NCBI RefSeq assembly: GCF_007859735.1
Contig: NZ_SIHI01000017.1
Span: 16,101-80,100, forward strand
DNA: 64,000 bases
Direction: 5' to 3'
Source of the DNA: Thalassoglobus neptunius
GTDB lineage: Bacteria; Planctomycetota; Planctomycetia; Planctomycetales; Planctomycetaceae
A program made the position numbers and the translations under genes. The notes under the pieces are model-generated. The model saw only the letters and a program-made list of their open reading frames with translations. It searched no databases and was not told where the DNA came from. Each line of letters starts with the position of its first letter. Position 1 is the stretch's first letter. This document shows positions 1 through 8,878 of this stretch, piece after piece.

Positions 1-1
1 T

Positions 2-496
2 TTTAATGGCCGAGGATACGACATGCCGGTCCTCGAATACGCTGCGTACCGCTACGGGCTGGCGATTCCCGACTGGTTCAATGTCTCCGCTCCTGCCTAC
101 GAACAATGTCGCAACCGCTACAATTCCCGCTCGCACATCGACATGATGGACCTGTTCTCAAACTTCGGGGCGACACGCATGAACGGCGGCCTGAACCTGC
201 TCGCGAATCTGATTGGGAAGCCGGGAAAATCAGGAATCGATGGTTCACAAGTTCAGGACATGTTCGACGCTGGCCGCCTCAAGGAAATCAACGACTACTG
301 TCGTTGCGATGTCCTCGACACGTACTTCGTCTTTCTTCGAACGCGAGTTCTACTCGGACTCCTCTCGCTTGAAGACGAAGGGACCATTGTCGCAGAGACG
401 AAAGCGTGGCTTGAAGATCAGCGCGACAACGATCAGGCGATTGCTCACTACCTGGAAGGATGGGGAGACTGGGTTCCACCTCCCAATCCGGAATAA
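2..496 (+). CDS. Predicted 3'-5' exonuclease, PolB-like (C-terminal part)
   Basis: The frame is open from the first bases of the window, so this is the 3' part of a gene that begins upstream. The first residues read [19 protein letters not shown]. This is the Exo II-type motif (N-x-x-x-F/Y-D) of the DnaQ-like exonuclease fold in the family of predicted 3'-5' exonucleases related to B-family polymerases (PF10108). The later segment [15 protein letters not shown] gives the Exo III-type aspartates. Such proteins are expected to trim single-stranded or mismatched 3' ends, but the substrate of this family is not established. The C-terminus ends in a short proline-rich tail. Family assignment is by motif recognition; the missing 5' part would hold the Exo I motif (D-x-E). 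Confidence 0.8.
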   Translation, partial: FNGRGYDMPVLEYAAYRYGLAIPDWFNVSAPAYEQCRNRYNSRSHIDMMDLFSNFGATRMNGGLNLLANLIGKPGKSGIDGSQVQDMFDAGRLKEINDYCRCDVLDTYFVFLRTRVLLGLLSLEDEGTIVAETKAWLEDQRDNDQAIAHYLEGWGDWVPPPNPE

Positions 497-988
497 CAAC
501 GTTGTTTCCCTAATTTCCTGTTTCCTCGTTGAAATTCTGAATTGAGAGAACATACAATCCAGATCAGATGCGTTGATTGTTGATCGGTCCGTGTGTCCAT
601 CCTCAATCAACACTTCTCACCTCGTCGTGAGGAAAGAATCGCGGAGCCCAATTGCCGAACTCAGGCATTACGCTGAAGAGAGCTCGCTGAGAAGCGATGA
701 TTTGAGTTTGGTCAACTTCGAGTAGACCTTCGCGATTCAATTCGAACGACGCTGTGCCTCCGAAATCCCACCTTGAAGCTCTGACACAGGATCACCAAAT
801 TCGGCAACTGATGCCAAGAGTTAACTTGTTACGGAACTTTTTCATGACAAGTGAGTTTGAATGATCAGAAAGAGAGTCACTCCCCTGCCCGGAATCAATG
901 ATTAACGCAGAGGGAATTCAAGGCGATTTGAAACACGTGAAGTCAGGAACGCTCAAAGCGAGTTTATCCCTAAAGGAGAGTGTACGAA
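497..988. other. Intergenic region, no gene recognised
   Basis: About 490 bases between the exonuclease gene and the thioredoxin-like gene. I see no convincing reading frame on either strand, no tRNA-like arms and no intrinsic terminator after the exonuclease gene. The last bases before 989 contain a purine-rich ribosome binding site (AAAGGAGAG at 972-980). Confidence 0.5.
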
Positions 989-1522
989 ATGAAAATTCTA
1001 AGTGCAGTGGCAGCGTTGCTCGTTGTTTCTTCAGTCGCAATGGCTGGGGGACTTGAAGTCGGTGAAGGCGTCGGTGCGTTCTACGTGAAAGACGTCACTG
1101 GTCCATCAGCAGGCGAAAAACTGTGCTATCGCTGCCAGTATCGCAACCGACCTGTCGTCAGCATCTTCGCACGCGAAATGAACGACAATGTCGCGTCTCT
1201 CGTGAAGAGCGTTGACGCAACTGTTGGCGAAAACGAATCGAAGAAAATGGCAGCGTTCGTCGTTCTTCTCACCGACCAGCCAGAAGCTCAGGAATCACAG
1301 CTGAAAGATGTTGCGAAATCAAATTCGATTTCAAAGACACCTCTGACTGTGTTCGACGGCCCAACCGGTCCTCCCGCTTACAAAATCTCAAAAGACGCAG
1401 AAATCACAGTGATGATGTGGGTCGACGGAAAGCTGAAAGTCAACGAAGAACTGAAAGCTTCTGATCTCTCCAACGACAAAATCAAAGCTCTTGTCGCAAA
1501 GACTGAGACCATCTTGAACTAG
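989..1522 (+). CDS. Secreted thioredoxin-like protein with CxxC motif
   Basis: The protein has 177 residues from ATG 989, chosen because AAAGGAGAG sits 8 bases upstream; an in-frame GTG at 980 lies inside that site and is unlikely. The N-terminus (MKILSAVAALLVVSSVAMAG) is a clear signal peptide. The mature part contains GEKLCYRCQYRNRPVV near residues 36-50, where a CYRC pair is followed by a strand reading VVSIFAR, as in thioredoxin-fold domains. A later KTPLTVFDG resembles the cis-proline strand. It probably acts in the cell envelope as a redox or metal-thiol protein, which is inference. An intrinsic terminator follows at 1599, so the gene is probably monocistronic. It resembles conserved hypothetical planctomycete proteins; no specific substrate can be given. 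Confidence 0.65.
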   Translation: MKILSAVAALLVVSSVAMAGGLEVGEGVGAFYVKDVTGPSAGEKLCYRCQYRNRPVVSIFAREMNDNVASLVKSVDATVGENESKKMAAFVVLLTDQPEAQESQLKDVAKSNSISKTPLTVFDGPTGPPAYKISKDAEITVMMWVDGKLKVNEELKASDLSNDKIKALVAKTETILN

Positions 1523-1598
1523 ATCATTTTCACAGCTTCCCCACACCCGAAATGATCGAGTGCATTCCGGGAACTGATCTTCAGATTCAAGCTCAATC

Positions 1599-1635
1599 AG
1601 GTGTTCGCAACCCTCCGTTGCGAACACCTTTTTTT
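1599..1635 (+). terminator. Intrinsic terminator after the thioredoxin-like gene
   Basis: A perfect 12-bp stem (AGGTGTTCGCAA at 1599-1610 with TTGCGAACACCT at 1618-1629) encloses a 7-base loop and runs straight into seven T residues (1629-1635). It lies 77 bases after the stop codon of the thioredoxin-like gene. Confidence 0.9.
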
Positions 1636-1881
1636 GTGGGCTCACCATTCTTTGGGACTCGCTTTCCTCCCTCGCCGAAGCCTTCTACTCTCGACATGGA
1701 GGAAGTTTGCGCTATTCTGAAGTCCTGCATGGCCGCTTCAGCATCCGCTCGTTGGGCTGCCGCTCAACAGGTCATGCCCTCCTGATTCCGAGGTCTCCTC
1801 AGTTCACCGCCTGCCTGACCACAGTTCAACAGACCGGGAACCTCTCTCAGTTTTCGAAATTTGACTTGAAAGCGTTCTTCA

Positions 1882-2778
1882 ATGCCCCACCCTCCGGTCG
1901 TCTCGACGTCCATTCCTGAAGTTCCGGTTCAACGCGGAAAAGTCCGGGACATCTACGATTTCGGAGATCGCCTGCTCCTCATCGCCACAGACCGGATCAG
2001 CGCATTCGACTGGATCCTTCCGACAGCCATCGCCGACAAAGGACGGGTTCTAACGCAAATCAGCGCATTCTGGTTCTCTCAGATCACGCTCCCTCACCAC
2101 CTCCTCTCTCTCGACCCGGGCGAATTACCGATTCCGGACGGAGTGAATCTTGAAGAACTCGAAGGCCGCTCCATGGTCGTTCGAAAAACCAAAGTCATTC
2201 CGGTCGAATGTGTCGTCCGGGGATATCTGGAAGGCTCAGGCTGGAAGGAATACCAGAAGTCACAAACCGTCTGCGGAGAGCCACTCCCACCGGGATTGCT
2301 TCAGGGAAGCCAGCTACCGGAACCAATTTTCACGCCAGCCACAAAGGCAGAACAAGGGCACGACGAAAACATTTCATTCCAACAGATGTGCAATCTGCTC
2401 GGCACCAACCTCGCCGAAGACTTGAGAAAGAAAAGCCTCGAGATCTATCGCACAGCTGTGAATCGAGCCGAACAATGTGGACTCATCATCGCTGACACCA
2501 AATTCGAATTCGGACTCATCGGCAGCGAAGTCATTCTCATTGACGAAGTTCTCACACCGGACAGTTCACGCTTCTGGGCGAAAGACACCTACGAACCGGG
2601 ACACGCGCAGCTTTCGTTCGACAAGCAGTTCGTCCGCGAATGGCTGGAATCGACCGACTGGGACAAGAACAGCCCTCCGCCTGAACTCCCACGTGAGATC
2701 GTCACCCAAACGCGAAGCAAATATATCGACGCCTACGAGCAATTGACCGGGCAAAGCTTCGCATGGAAAGAGGCTTAA
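1882..2778 (+). CDS. purC: Phosphoribosylaminoimidazole-succinocarboxamide synthase
   Basis: SAICAR synthase, the ATP-dependent ligation of aspartate to CAIR in purine biosynthesis. The 298-residue length fits the longer bacterial/eukaryote-like form. The N-terminal GKVRDIYDFGD (residues 19-29) is the glycine-rich ATP-binding strand-turn. IPVECVVRGYLEGS (106-119) and LIIADTKFEFG (201-211) match the two classical family signatures. It stands alone here, without other pur genes beside it. The start at ATG 1882 places the first beta strand about 18 residues in, as in homologues. There is no strong Shine-Dalgarno sequence. Confidence 0.97.
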   Translation: MPHPPVVSTSIPEVPVQRGKVRDIYDFGDRLLLIATDRISAFDWILPTAIADKGRVLTQISAFWFSQITLPHHLLSLDPGELPIPDGVNLEELEGRSMVVRKTKVIPVECVVRGYLEGSGWKEYQKSQTVCGEPLPPGLLQGSQLPEPIFTPATKAEQGHDENISFQQMCNLLGTNLAEDLRKKSLEIYRTAVNRAEQCGLIIADTKFEFGLIGSEVILIDEVLTPDSSRFWAKDTYEPGHAQLSFDKQFVREWLESTDWDKNSPPPELPREIVTQTRSKYIDAYEQLTGQSFAWKEA

Positions 2779-2903
2779 AGCCTCAGCGCTGGATCGCTAA
2801 TAGCCCCGCTTCCGTGGTTTTACTGGTCCGATGGTCTGTGCTTTGCGTATGATAAAGAGACTTCCGATTCAGCATCCTCTCACTGTCTGTTGTACTCTTG
2901 AAT

Positions 2904-3905
2904 ATGAATCGCCGACTCATCCCATCGACTTTCGTCTTCCTCATCTTCATTGCTCATACTGCCATTGGACAGGACGAGCAGCGATGGCCGGTCGCGATTG
3001 ACCGCGTCCCTGACGCATTCACGAAGCCTGCTCCAACGTCAGTCGGGGACCTGCGTCAGATGCAGGACCACCTGTCGACACTTGTTCCATTGCTCAAGGA
3101 GTGCACGGTCAATCTCAGCGTGGGAGGAGCCCAGGGCAGCGGGGTCATCGTCGATCCCAAAGGACTCATTCTCTCCGCAGCCCATGTGACCGGTCCTCCC
3201 GGACGGCCCGTTTCGATCGTCACCAACGACGGAAAGACTTATCGCGGAAAGACGCTCGGGCGCAATGTGATCCTCGACGCTTCAATGGTGCAAATCACCT
3301 CAACGCGAGATGACTGGCCTTATTGCGAGCTTGCCGAACAAGCTGCAAGCCCGGGTGACTGGTGCCTCGTCCTCGCTCATCCCGGCGGCTATCAAGTGGC
3401 TCGCGGACAGGTCCTTCGACTGGGGCGGGTGATCCTTCAAAACCGCTGGTTGATCCAATCAGACTGCGAACTGGTCGGCGGCGACTCGGGCGGACCACTC
3501 TTCGGAATCGACGGAAAACTGATTGGCATCAACACTCGAATTGGCGAAAGCACCGACCTGAACTTCCATGTTCCCGCCAGCGCCTACGCAGACGGCTGGG
3601 AACGTTTCGTCGCGGGCGAAGACTTCCGAACCCATAGCGGCGCATATCTTGGAATTGTCGGAAAAGTGAACCCATCCGGAACGGGGCTGATGATCACTGA
3701 TGTCCTCGCTGGAGAACCTGCCGACCGGGCCGGTGTCGAACAGGGCGATATTCTACTCACCTTCGAAAATCGACGCATCCGATCTTTCGAGCAGTTGAGA
3801 GATCTCATCGGAGAAGAACCACCGGGAAAATCTGTCTCGCTGGAACTGCTCAGAGACGAAGAGATTATTAACGTGAAAGCTCGCCTCGGAATGAGGTGGG
3901 ACTAA
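2904..3905 (+). CDS. HtrA/DegP-like serine protease with PDZ domain
   Basis: The protein has 333 residues with an N-terminal signal peptide (MNRRLIPSTFVFLIFIAHTAIG). ATG 2904 is preferred over a TTG two codons upstream. A trypsin-fold domain covers about residues 60-235. The catalytic triad is visible as His94 in SAAHV, Asp126 in LDASMVQI and Ser195 in GGDSGGPL. One PDZ domain follows at about 245-330 (GYLGIVGKV-like start, ADRAGVEQGDILL). This layout fits a periplasmic DegS/DegP-type quality-control protease. The family is clear; whether it degrades misfolded proteins or senses stress cannot be told. It has no operon partner on its strand, and corA converges from the other side. Confidence 0.88.
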   Translation: MNRRLIPSTFVFLIFIAHTAIGQDEQRWPVAIDRVPDAFTKPAPTSVGDLRQMQDHLSTLVPLLKECTVNLSVGGAQGSGVIVDPKGLILSAAHVTGPPGRPVSIVTNDGKTYRGKTLGRNVILDASMVQITSTRDDWPYCELAEQAASPGDWCLVLAHPGGYQVARGQVLRLGRVILQNRWLIQSDCELVGGDSGGPLFGIDGKLIGINTRIGESTDLNFHVPASAYADGWERFVAGEDFRTHSGAYLGIVGKVNPSGTGLMITDVLAGEPADRAGVEQGDILLTFENRRIRSFEQLRDLIGEEPPGKSVSLELLRDEEIINVKARLGMRWD

Positions 3906-3964
3906 ACCAATTCTCACGCGCATCTGAATCGCGGCTCAGCGAGAAGCGCATCTTCGCAGAAGAT

Positions 3965-5143
3965 TCAATCCTTGAGCCAGCCCTTCTTCCAGAAGTAGAT
4001 CAACAGGGCGATGCCAATTGCGGCCATCAGCCCGAGTGCGTACGGATACCCATACGTCCACTCCAATTCCGGCATATTCCAAGCCGACACCTTGTTGTCA
4101 AAATTCATTCCATAAACGCCAGCGACGAAGCTCATCGGCATGAAGATCGTCGCGAAGATGGTCAAAGTTTTCATCACCTCATTCGCTTTGACGTCGGACA
4201 TCGCCAGAGACAAGTCACGCAGATTCGCACATTGATCGCGGAACACTTCGACCACTTCGATCAGCTGCACCGTGTGGTCATGACAGTCGCGCATGTACGT
4301 TCGCGTTCCACTCGAAATCAATGGATGCTCATGAGTCATCATTGATTGCAGAGCTTCACGGAGTTGCCACACGTTCTTTCGAATCCACATCAACTCTCGA
4401 CGCAGATCGTAGACTTCTGCAATTTCGTCCTGCAGATTGAGGATCTTTTCTTCGATGTCCTCAAGCCTGGCCCCGATCGCCTCCAGCCTCGGAAAATAAC
4501 CATCGATGATGGCATCGATCATCGTGTAAAACAGATAGTCCGCCTGCTGACCTCGAATGCGCGTATGCTGTCGAATTCGCTCCCGAATCGGCTCGAAACA
4601 ATCCCCGTCGAGTTCCTGAAAAGAGATCACAAACCCTGAACCGAGAAAAAGGCTGACCTGTTCACTTTCGATCGTATCAGTCGATTTCAGCATCCGTGCC
4701 ACGAAGAAAATGTGGTCTTCGTAATCGTCATACTTCGAACGCTGATGGGTATGAACGACATCTTCAAGCGCCAACGAATGCAGGCCAAACTTCTGACCAA
4801 TCTGACCGACAGCATCTCCATTGCCAACCCCCACCACGTCGAGCCAAAGCACTGCCTCTTCAGCGGAGTGATCTTGAAGCTGAGTATGAAGCTTGGGATG
4901 CATTTCAATCCGTTGATCTTCGAGATGTTCTTTCGAAAACCGAATTTGCCGCAACTTCACATCCAGATTCTTCGTGTCCGACCGAACTGTTCCCGGCGGA
5001 GATGCAATCGGAGTACGACGACGAAAGACCTGTCTCTTCGGTCGAACTTTCCGGACGAATTTTCGAATCACAATCGTTCCCCACGTTCTTGAAGGTCCGT
5101 CATTCTGCTTCCGTCTGAAATATCGTTTGGCCGCCATGAACAT
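3965..5143 (-). CDS. corA: CorA family magnesium/cobalt transporter
   Basis: The protein has 392 residues. The C-terminal YGMNF signature (GMN at about 345-347) is the selectivity filter of CorA channels. It is flanked by two membrane helices (about 325-343 and 365-384), and the protein ends in a short basic tail, KKGWLKD. The preceding roughly 240 residues form the cytoplasmic domain with the long stalk helix (EDIEEKILNLQDEIAEVYDLRREL). The N-terminus has an unusually basic extension of about 50 residues before the first conserved strand. Start codons at 5143 (MFMAAK) or 5137 are both possible. The gene is divergent from the ABC binding-protein gene, and a dispersed repeat lies between them. 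Confidence 0.93.
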   Translation of the reverse strand: MFMAAKRYFRRKQNDGPSRTWGTIVIRKFVRKVRPKRQVFRRRTPIASPPGTVRSDTKNLDVKLRQIRFSKEHLEDQRIEMHPKLHTQLQDHSAEEAVLWLDVVGVGNGDAVGQIGQKFGLHSLALEDVVHTHQRSKYDDYEDHIFFVARMLKSTDTIESEQVSLFLGSGFVISFQELDGDCFEPIRERIRQHTRIRGQQADYLFYTMIDAIIDGYFPRLEAIGARLEDIEEKILNLQDEIAEVYDLRRELMWIRKNVWQLREALQSMMTHEHPLISSGTRTYMRDCHDHTVQLIEVVEVFRDQCANLRDLSLAMSDVKANEVMKTLTIFATIFMPMSFVAGVYGMNFDNKVSAWNMPELEWTYGYPYALGLMAAIGIALLIYFWKKGWLKD

Positions 5144-5301
5144 CGCAAGGCTAATTTTCGGCGCCGCTCACACGATCGCTTCGACATCAACGTTTGCCAA
5201 TCCTCTCCGAGGACTCCTCGTTGACTTGCGCAACTGCAGTACCTATCTTCATTTCGCAACCAAAATCACTGATATGATCAATCCAGAAGCCTGTGCTTGA
5301 T

Positions 5302-5405
5302 GAGAGCTTGCTGCTCTTGCCTGTTCACTCGCTTGGACTGTTTGACATGATTTTTGTCCTGTTTGCTTGTGCAAATTCACGAAGACATTTTCGAAACGTG
5401 CTCTA
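5302..5405 (+). repeat. Dispersed 104-106 bp element, copy 1
   Basis: It begins with an inverted pair AGAGC-ttgct-GCTCT, contains the conserved core CACTCGCTTGGACTGTTT, and ends in TGCTCTA. Two related copies lie at 39994-40097 (minus strand) and 60552-60657. This copy ends 11 bases before the start codon of the binding-protein gene, and its last bases overlap the AGGAA that could serve as that gene's ribosome binding site. Confidence 0.8.
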
Positions 5406-5415
5406 GGAACAACTC

Positions 5416-6519
5416 ATGCGCCAGCCCGTTCAACCACTTGCAAAACTCCTGAGCCTCTTTCTGCTCTGCGGTTTCATTTCGGGATGCCCCAGCGAAACGC
5501 CACAAGCTGGCCCGGGCGTTGCCAATGGTACCAAACGAATCGTCCTGCTGACCAACGGCCCCGATCCCTTCTGGGACACCTGCGAAGCGGGCGCCGTCGC
5601 TGCGGCTGAAGAACTTGGACTCGCAGACAAAGGCTACACGCTCTCCTACGAACGTGGAGATTTCACCGACAAGGGGCAACTCGACAAACTGAAACAGTAC
5701 AACCTGCAATCGGACATCGCTGCCGTCGGAATTTCGGTTTACAACCCGGAAAGCGCGGCAATCGCCCGTGAAATGAAGAAGCTCCGGGACAAAGGAGTCA
5801 AAGTCATCACCTTTGACGGAGACATCGATCGGGAGCAGTTCCGAGACGCTCGCTTCGCTTACCTGGGCACAGACAATCTTGTCGGAGGACGCGAACTGGG
5901 ACGAGCTGCGAAAGCAATCGCTCCCGAAAACGCCAAGTATTCGTTCTTCGTCGGAAGCACGAGCGCTGCGAACGCCGTCGCCCGCATGGATGGCTTCGTG
6001 GAAGGTATGGAAGGGACCGGAACAGAAATTGAACGACTGGCCGATGGCGCAGACAAAATCAAAAACCGGAACAACGTCGAAGGAGCTCTCGATCGGAACT
6101 CCGACTTGAACATGCTGGTGGGAATCTGGGCCTACAACACTCCGATCATCGTTCAGGTGGTCAAAGACAAAAAGATCCGGGAGTCGACCCGCGTCCTCTG
6201 CTTCGACGCTGCCGAAGCCAGCATCAAAGAAATGGGCGACGGAAACGTTGACGTCATGGTGGTGCAAAACCCATATCAAATTGGTGCCGAAAGCGTGGAA
6301 CTCCTGCTGGCTCTCACAGAAGACGATCAGGAAACCGTTGACAAGTTTTATCCCAACTACAGCCAGGAAGGTGAAGGAGATCTTCATCGAACCGATCTCC
6401 GAGTTGTTGTTCCCGACGGAAGTCCGATCACCAAAGACCTGCTTGAACCGGAAACCGTCTTCATGACGTATGACGAGTTCAAAGCCTGGCTGGCTGAGCG
6501 GTCTCTTGTCAGTTCGTAA
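5416..6519 (+). CDS. Sugar-type ABC transporter substrate-binding lipoprotein
   Basis: The protein has 367 residues. The signal sequence ends in a lipobox FISGC with Cys24, so it should be lipid-anchored outside the inner membrane. The rest is a type I periplasmic binding protein of the ribose/galactose class (Peripla_BP_4). Strand I reads KRIVLLTNGPDPFWDTCEAG. A hinge region VKVITFDGDIDRE follows, then YLGTDNLVGGRELG, with VMVVQNPYQIGAESVELL near the end. All of these are typical of sugar- or autoinducer-binding members. It precedes the permease gene by 81 bases, and the pair presumably forms one transporter. The ligand cannot be read from sequence. Confidence 0.9.
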   Translation: MRQPVQPLAKLLSLFLLCGFISGCPSETPQAGPGVANGTKRIVLLTNGPDPFWDTCEAGAVAAAEELGLADKGYTLSYERGDFTDKGQLDKLKQYNLQSDIAAVGISVYNPESAAIAREMKKLRDKGVKVITFDGDIDREQFRDARFAYLGTDNLVGGRELGRAAKAIAPENAKYSFFVGSTSAANAVARMDGFVEGMEGTGTEIERLADGADKIKNRNNVEGALDRNSDLNMLVGIWAYNTPIIVQVVKDKKIRESTRVLCFDAAEASIKEMGDGNVDVMVVQNPYQIGAESVELLLALTEDDQETVDKFYPNYSQEGEGDLHRTDLRVVVPDGSPITKDLLEPETVFMTYDEFKAWLAERSLVSS

Positions 6520-6600
6520 ACAACTGTTTGACCCCGCACCTGGCCCAAAACACCTGCAGAGCGCTGATCGAATCAAACTCCTGGAAAGCAACCCACACTG

Positions 6601-7797
6601 ATGGAACTGTTAAAGAAACACCGAAACGAATTCGGTCTCGTTCTCGCCATCGCTGTCGTGACGCTTGTGACGACGTGGCTCAGTCCATCTTATCAGCAGC
6701 AACCGGTCGATAACGCTCAGTCGATCATGCGTCATGCAGCCATGCTTGGCGTCTTTGCATTCGGCGCAGCGATCGTGATCATTGCTGGCGGAATCGATCT
6801 TTCCAGTGGGTCGGTCATTGCGTTCAGTGGCACTCTCTTCTTTGGCCTGATTGTTCTGCTTGTCCCCAAAACCGACCGCGGACAGCCCATGACGGGCGAT
6901 GTCGCTACGTGGATTCTTGTCGTTTCCGGACTCGCGACACTCTTCTGCGCTGTCCTGATCGGTACGTTTCACGCCTGGTTGATCAATATCATTGAACTTC
7001 CGCCCTTCGTTGCAACACTCGCTTCACTTGTCGGGCTTCGAAGCCTCGCACGTCTCCTGTCCGCGCGAATGACCGGCAGCGAGCAAATCACCGTGAATGA
7101 CGAACGGCTCCAGTCAATCGGGTCAGAAGCCTGGTGGATTCCGGTGGCATTGTGGATTGTTCTGGCGATCGCCTTCTGGATCTTGATGAACCGAACGATC
7201 ATCGGTCGTCATCTATACGCCATGGGCGGAAACGAAACTGCCGCGAAGCTCTCGGGAATTCAAACAGACCGCCTGAAGTGGCTGGCCTACTGCATCGGGA
7301 GTGTCACAGCCGCGATTTCCGGAATCCTGTACGCGGCCTACGTCGGTTCGGTGAGTGCTGCCAATGCGGGACTCGGCTATGAACTCAACGCAATCGCCTC
7401 AGCTGTTGTCGGGGGATGCAGCCTCGCTGGGGGCATTGGAACGATTCCGGGAGTGATGCTCGGTGCCTTGTTCCTCCGCCTTGTCATTGACTCTGTGCAA
7501 AAGCTGGCAGTGACGAATTCCGACCGAATCGAAGGCCTGGTCGTCGGTGTCCTCGTTGTTCTGGCTGTGGCGGTCAACACCCTTCGTTTTGAAGGAGGCC
7601 GCTCGAAGCAATTCTTCCCCGGCTGGTTGGGCTTAATGAATGTCGGAATCCTGTCGTTAATTGCTGGTGTGCTCTACGCCGTGACAGCCACAGAGCACGC
7701 GATCTCACGCGGTTTCACTGTCGGGCTGGGAATTCTTTTCGTACTGGCGATCCGAGCTGTCTACGAGCGAGCCTCGAACCGTCCACGCACTCGATGA
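6601..7797 (+). CDS. ABC transporter permease, ribose/RbsC type
   Basis: An integral membrane protein of 398 residues with about ten predicted helices (BPD_transp_2 family). Family hallmarks are GGIDLSSGSVIAFSG near residue 62, the cytoplasmic-loop sequence NRTIIGRHLYAMGGNETAAKLSGI, and ISGILYAAYVGSVSAANAGLGYELNAIASAVVGG. The C-terminus carries an extra pair of helices after about residue 330, making it longer than RbsC (about 320). It follows the binding-protein gene in the same direction. The RbsA-like double ATPase gene that normally lies between or beside them is absent from the window. Confidence 0.92.
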   Translation: MELLKKHRNEFGLVLAIAVVTLVTTWLSPSYQQQPVDNAQSIMRHAAMLGVFAFGAAIVIIAGGIDLSSGSVIAFSGTLFFGLIVLLVPKTDRGQPMTGDVATWILVVSGLATLFCAVLIGTFHAWLINIIELPPFVATLASLVGLRSLARLLSARMTGSEQITVNDERLQSIGSEAWWIPVALWIVLAIAFWILMNRTIIGRHLYAMGGNETAAKLSGIQTDRLKWLAYCIGSVTAAISGILYAAYVGSVSAANAGLGYELNAIASAVVGGCSLAGGIGTIPGVMLGALFLRLVIDSVQKLAVTNSDRIEGLVVGVLVVLAVAVNTLRFEGGRSKQFFPGWLGLMNVGILSLIAGVLYAVTATEHAISRGFTVGLGILFVLAIRAVYERASNRPRTR

Positions 7798-8127
7798 CGC
7801 AGAATCTGCCAGAGCAACCGGCCGACAATGCCGATGCCTGCCCTATCCTCCCAACTTTCGCTTGAACTCTTTGCAAAACCGTAGTCATTACGACTTCACG
7901 CGAGACACCAAAAAAATCCGCCTGACGACACTCTCGTCTCGCTTCGGAATTGGCCACCTCTCTCCACAAAATCGCAAAGCCTTTCCCGAAAGCCACTTAA
8001 GAAAACTCAACGAGAATCATTCAACTTTTGGTCCGGGGTCTGCAAAGAGAAGAGTCATCAACACTGGTCACAACAACGACCACCAACAAATGACTCACAA
8101 CCTTCTCTCAAGACGAAAGACTGACCG
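7798..8127. other. Intergenic region, no gene recognised
   Basis: About 330 bases between the permease gene and the PDZ-protein gene. I see no credible coding frame, no tRNA and no intrinsic terminator. Confidence 0.5.
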
Positions 8128-8718
8128 ATGAAACTCTTCACCACCGCAGCTGCCACACTCCTGCTCGTCTCAACTCTGAATGTTCAAGCACAAGCTCAGG
8201 GAATTCAAACACAATCCGGTTTGCTCCTCGGTGTGTACGTTCAGGCGGTCAATCAGGGAATGTATGTGACAAGCACGATCCCAGGTTACTCGGCAGTCGG
8301 ACGACTGCATCCTGGTGACATCCTCATGCGTGCCACAGCTGACGGTCAGGTGATTTACAACCTTCGCTCACTCCGCGAACTCGAAATGGCCAAGTCGGCA
8401 ATCGGACCGAATCGTGAAGCAGCTATTGAGTTCTTCCGACCGGGATACGGTGTCCAGTATGCATGGGTCGAATTCACCCCTCTGATGGGCCCGGCAGCAG
8501 TCAGCTCTTCTGGCGTGAAGCAATACGGAGCACAATTCAAACTGGAATCAGAAAAACCGGGTGCTCGAAACATGTTCAAGAAGGGATCCAGCAATCCTCC
8601 CAAAGGCAAACCGGGCGGAAACCCATTCAACAACTTCAACCAGAAGCCAGGCAACCAAGGAGGCTTCGGCAACGGTGGCGGTGGAAGCAAAAACCCTGGA
8701 AGCCTGTTCGGTCGATGA
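8128..8718 (+). CDS. Small secreted PDZ-like protein with Gly/Asn/Pro-rich tail
   Basis: The protein has 196 residues with signal peptide MKLFTTAAATLLLVSTLNVQAQA. The next 100 residues read like a single PDZ domain: LLLGVYVQAVNQGMYVTSTIPGYSAVGRLHPGDILM matches the carboxylate-binding loop region and the GDIL strand. The last roughly 60 residues are low-complexity (KPGGNPFNNFN, GNGGGGSKNPGS) and probably disordered. There is no protease domain, so this is a free-standing PDZ module acting in the envelope, perhaps as an adaptor (inference). It is monocistronic: an intrinsic terminator follows 34 bases after the stop. Confidence 0.7.
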   Translation: MKLFTTAAATLLLVSTLNVQAQAQGIQTQSGLLLGVYVQAVNQGMYVTSTIPGYSAVGRLHPGDILMRATADGQVIYNLRSLRELEMAKSAIGPNREAAIEFFRPGYGVQYAWVEFTPLMGPAAVSSSGVKQYGAQFKLESEKPGARNMFKKGSSNPPKGKPGGNPFNNFNQKPGNQGGFGNGGGGSKNPGSLFGR

Positions 8719-8752
8719 TCTTCAAGCACGCACACCAGTGACAAAATTCTAA

Positions 8753-8788
8753 ACTCCGCAGGCGACTTGTTCCCTGCGGAGTTTTTTT
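8753..8788 (+). terminator. Intrinsic terminator after the PDZ-protein gene
   Basis: A 10-bp perfect stem (ACTCCGCAGG at 8753-8762 with CCTGCGGAGT at 8773-8782) with a 10-base loop, followed by a run of seven T residues ending at 8788. Confidence 0.9.
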
Positions 8789-8878
8789 GTTTGCGCTGTC
8801 GCACAATTTCAGCGAGTAAAGCTCGTCGCTGCGATCTTCAAGCTTGGAGCAGAAATGACGCGAAAGCGTGACAGAAAC

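Noticed and set aside
3918..3955. GCGCATCT occurring twice near the protease and corA 3' ends
   Set aside because: The two copies are direct, not inverted, and short; likely chance.
5377..6591. Open frame of 404 codons antisense to the ABC binding-protein gene
   Set aside because: Shadow of a well-supported lipoprotein gene; the translation has no recognisable domain.
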